Shown: in pieces, positions 6,315-6,437 of the stretch
Layout of the letters: the number at the start of each line of letters is the position of its first letter
Numbering within the stretch: the first letter of the stretch is position 1
NCBI GenBank assembly: GCA_013002595.1
Contig: JABDJG010000153.1
Location: 1 to 6,437, forward strand
DNA from: Hyphomicrobiales bacterium
GTDB taxonomy: Bacteria > Pseudomonadota > Alphaproteobacteria > Rhizobiales > Aestuariivirgaceae
Direction: 5' to 3'
Length of the DNA stretch: 6,437 nt
Translations under genes and position numbers: made by a program
Notes under the pieces: model-generated
Told to the model about the DNA's origin: nothing
Seen by the model: only the letters and a program-made list of their open reading frames with translations
The model's database searches: none

Positions 6315-6437
6315 ATCGGTTTCGAGATTGAATTACGCATATCCAGCATAGCGGATATAGTTCTGGCACTCTGCTGGCGATATTTGATTGAGGATTTCTC
6401 CGACTTTGTCCCACAGGGCATCGACGGTTCGTTGTGC
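6311..6437 (-). mobile_element. One end of an IS630-family insertion sequence (continues beyond the window)
   Basis: From the CTAG at 6311-6314 the sequence continues as GATCGGTTTCGAGATTGAAT, which resembles the MITE end (GAGCGGTTCACAG...). A transposase stop codon follows 18 bases later. Short non-coding ends like this are usual for IS630-type elements, which insert at TA. The exact outer boundary is inferred, because the other end lies outside the window. Confidence 0.6.
6333..6437 (-). CDS. IS630-family transposase, C-terminal 34 residues (rest outside the window)
   Basis: Read on the minus strand from the window edge, the frame gives 34 residues beginning AQRTVDALWDKVGEILNQIS and ending in ECQNYIRYAGYA, with TAA at 6335-6333. 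The pattern RTVDALW...G.IL..ISP.EC.NY...AGY is the characteristic tail of IS630/Tc1-mariner-type DDE transposases. The catalytic DDE residues lie upstream in the protein and are not in the window, so whether the gene is intact cannot be judged. It is transcribed towards the secretion operon. Confidence 0.85.
   Translation of the reverse strand, partial: AQRTVDALWDKVGEILNQISPAECQNYIRYAGYA

Noticed and set aside
6211..6414. Minus-strand 67-codon frame at the right edge
   Set aside because: It is in a different frame from the IS630 transposase tail, which has the recognisable family pattern, and it crosses the element boundary.

Overview
The window is GC-rich DNA whose protein sequences and insertion-element content fit an alphaproteobacterium, most likely of the Rhizobiales. 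This assignment is inferred from family resemblance (PrtD/PrsD- and PrsE-type transporter proteins, an IS630-type transposase tail and a short IS630-like non-autonomous element). No taxonomic marker gene is present.

Layout. Positions 1-516 hold the 3' end of a gene for a glycine-rich, cysteine-free protein. A strong hairpin (558-608) follows in a 149-base gap. Three genes in the same direction then look like an operon: a 708-residue acidic, cysteine-free repeat protein (666-2792), a type I secretion ABC transporter (2825-4657) and its periplasmic adaptor (4669-6006). The gaps between the three are 32 and 11 bases, and each gene has a clear Shine-Dalgarno sequence. Twelve bases after the adaptor stop codon lies a 296-base MITE-like element with 34-base terminal inverted repeats (6019-6314). 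The window closes with the 3' end of an IS630-family transposase gene on the minus strand (6333-6437).

How the genes may work together. The ABC protein and the adaptor would form the inner-membrane and periplasmic parts of a type I secretion channel. The outer-membrane TolC-like partner is not in this window. Both upstream proteins look like possible substrates: they are repetitive, have no cysteine, are acidic or Gly/Asp-rich, and the 708-residue protein lacks an N-terminal signal peptide. The layout (abundant secreted protein, hairpin, then transporter genes) recalls S-layer and protease type I loci such as rsaA-rsaDE of Caulobacter. Neither upstream protein carries canonical RTX nonapeptides.

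Most notable points. The 708-residue protein contains five diverged two-part modules with the consensus (G/D)xNxxxN followed by G(D/N/E)x6(I/L/V)xQxN. I do not recognise this as a named domain. The first part of the module also occurs near the C-terminus of the glycine-rich protein. The ABC protein has Gln where the conserved H-loop His is expected. The MITE-like element and the IS630 element abut at a shared CTAG and have related ends.
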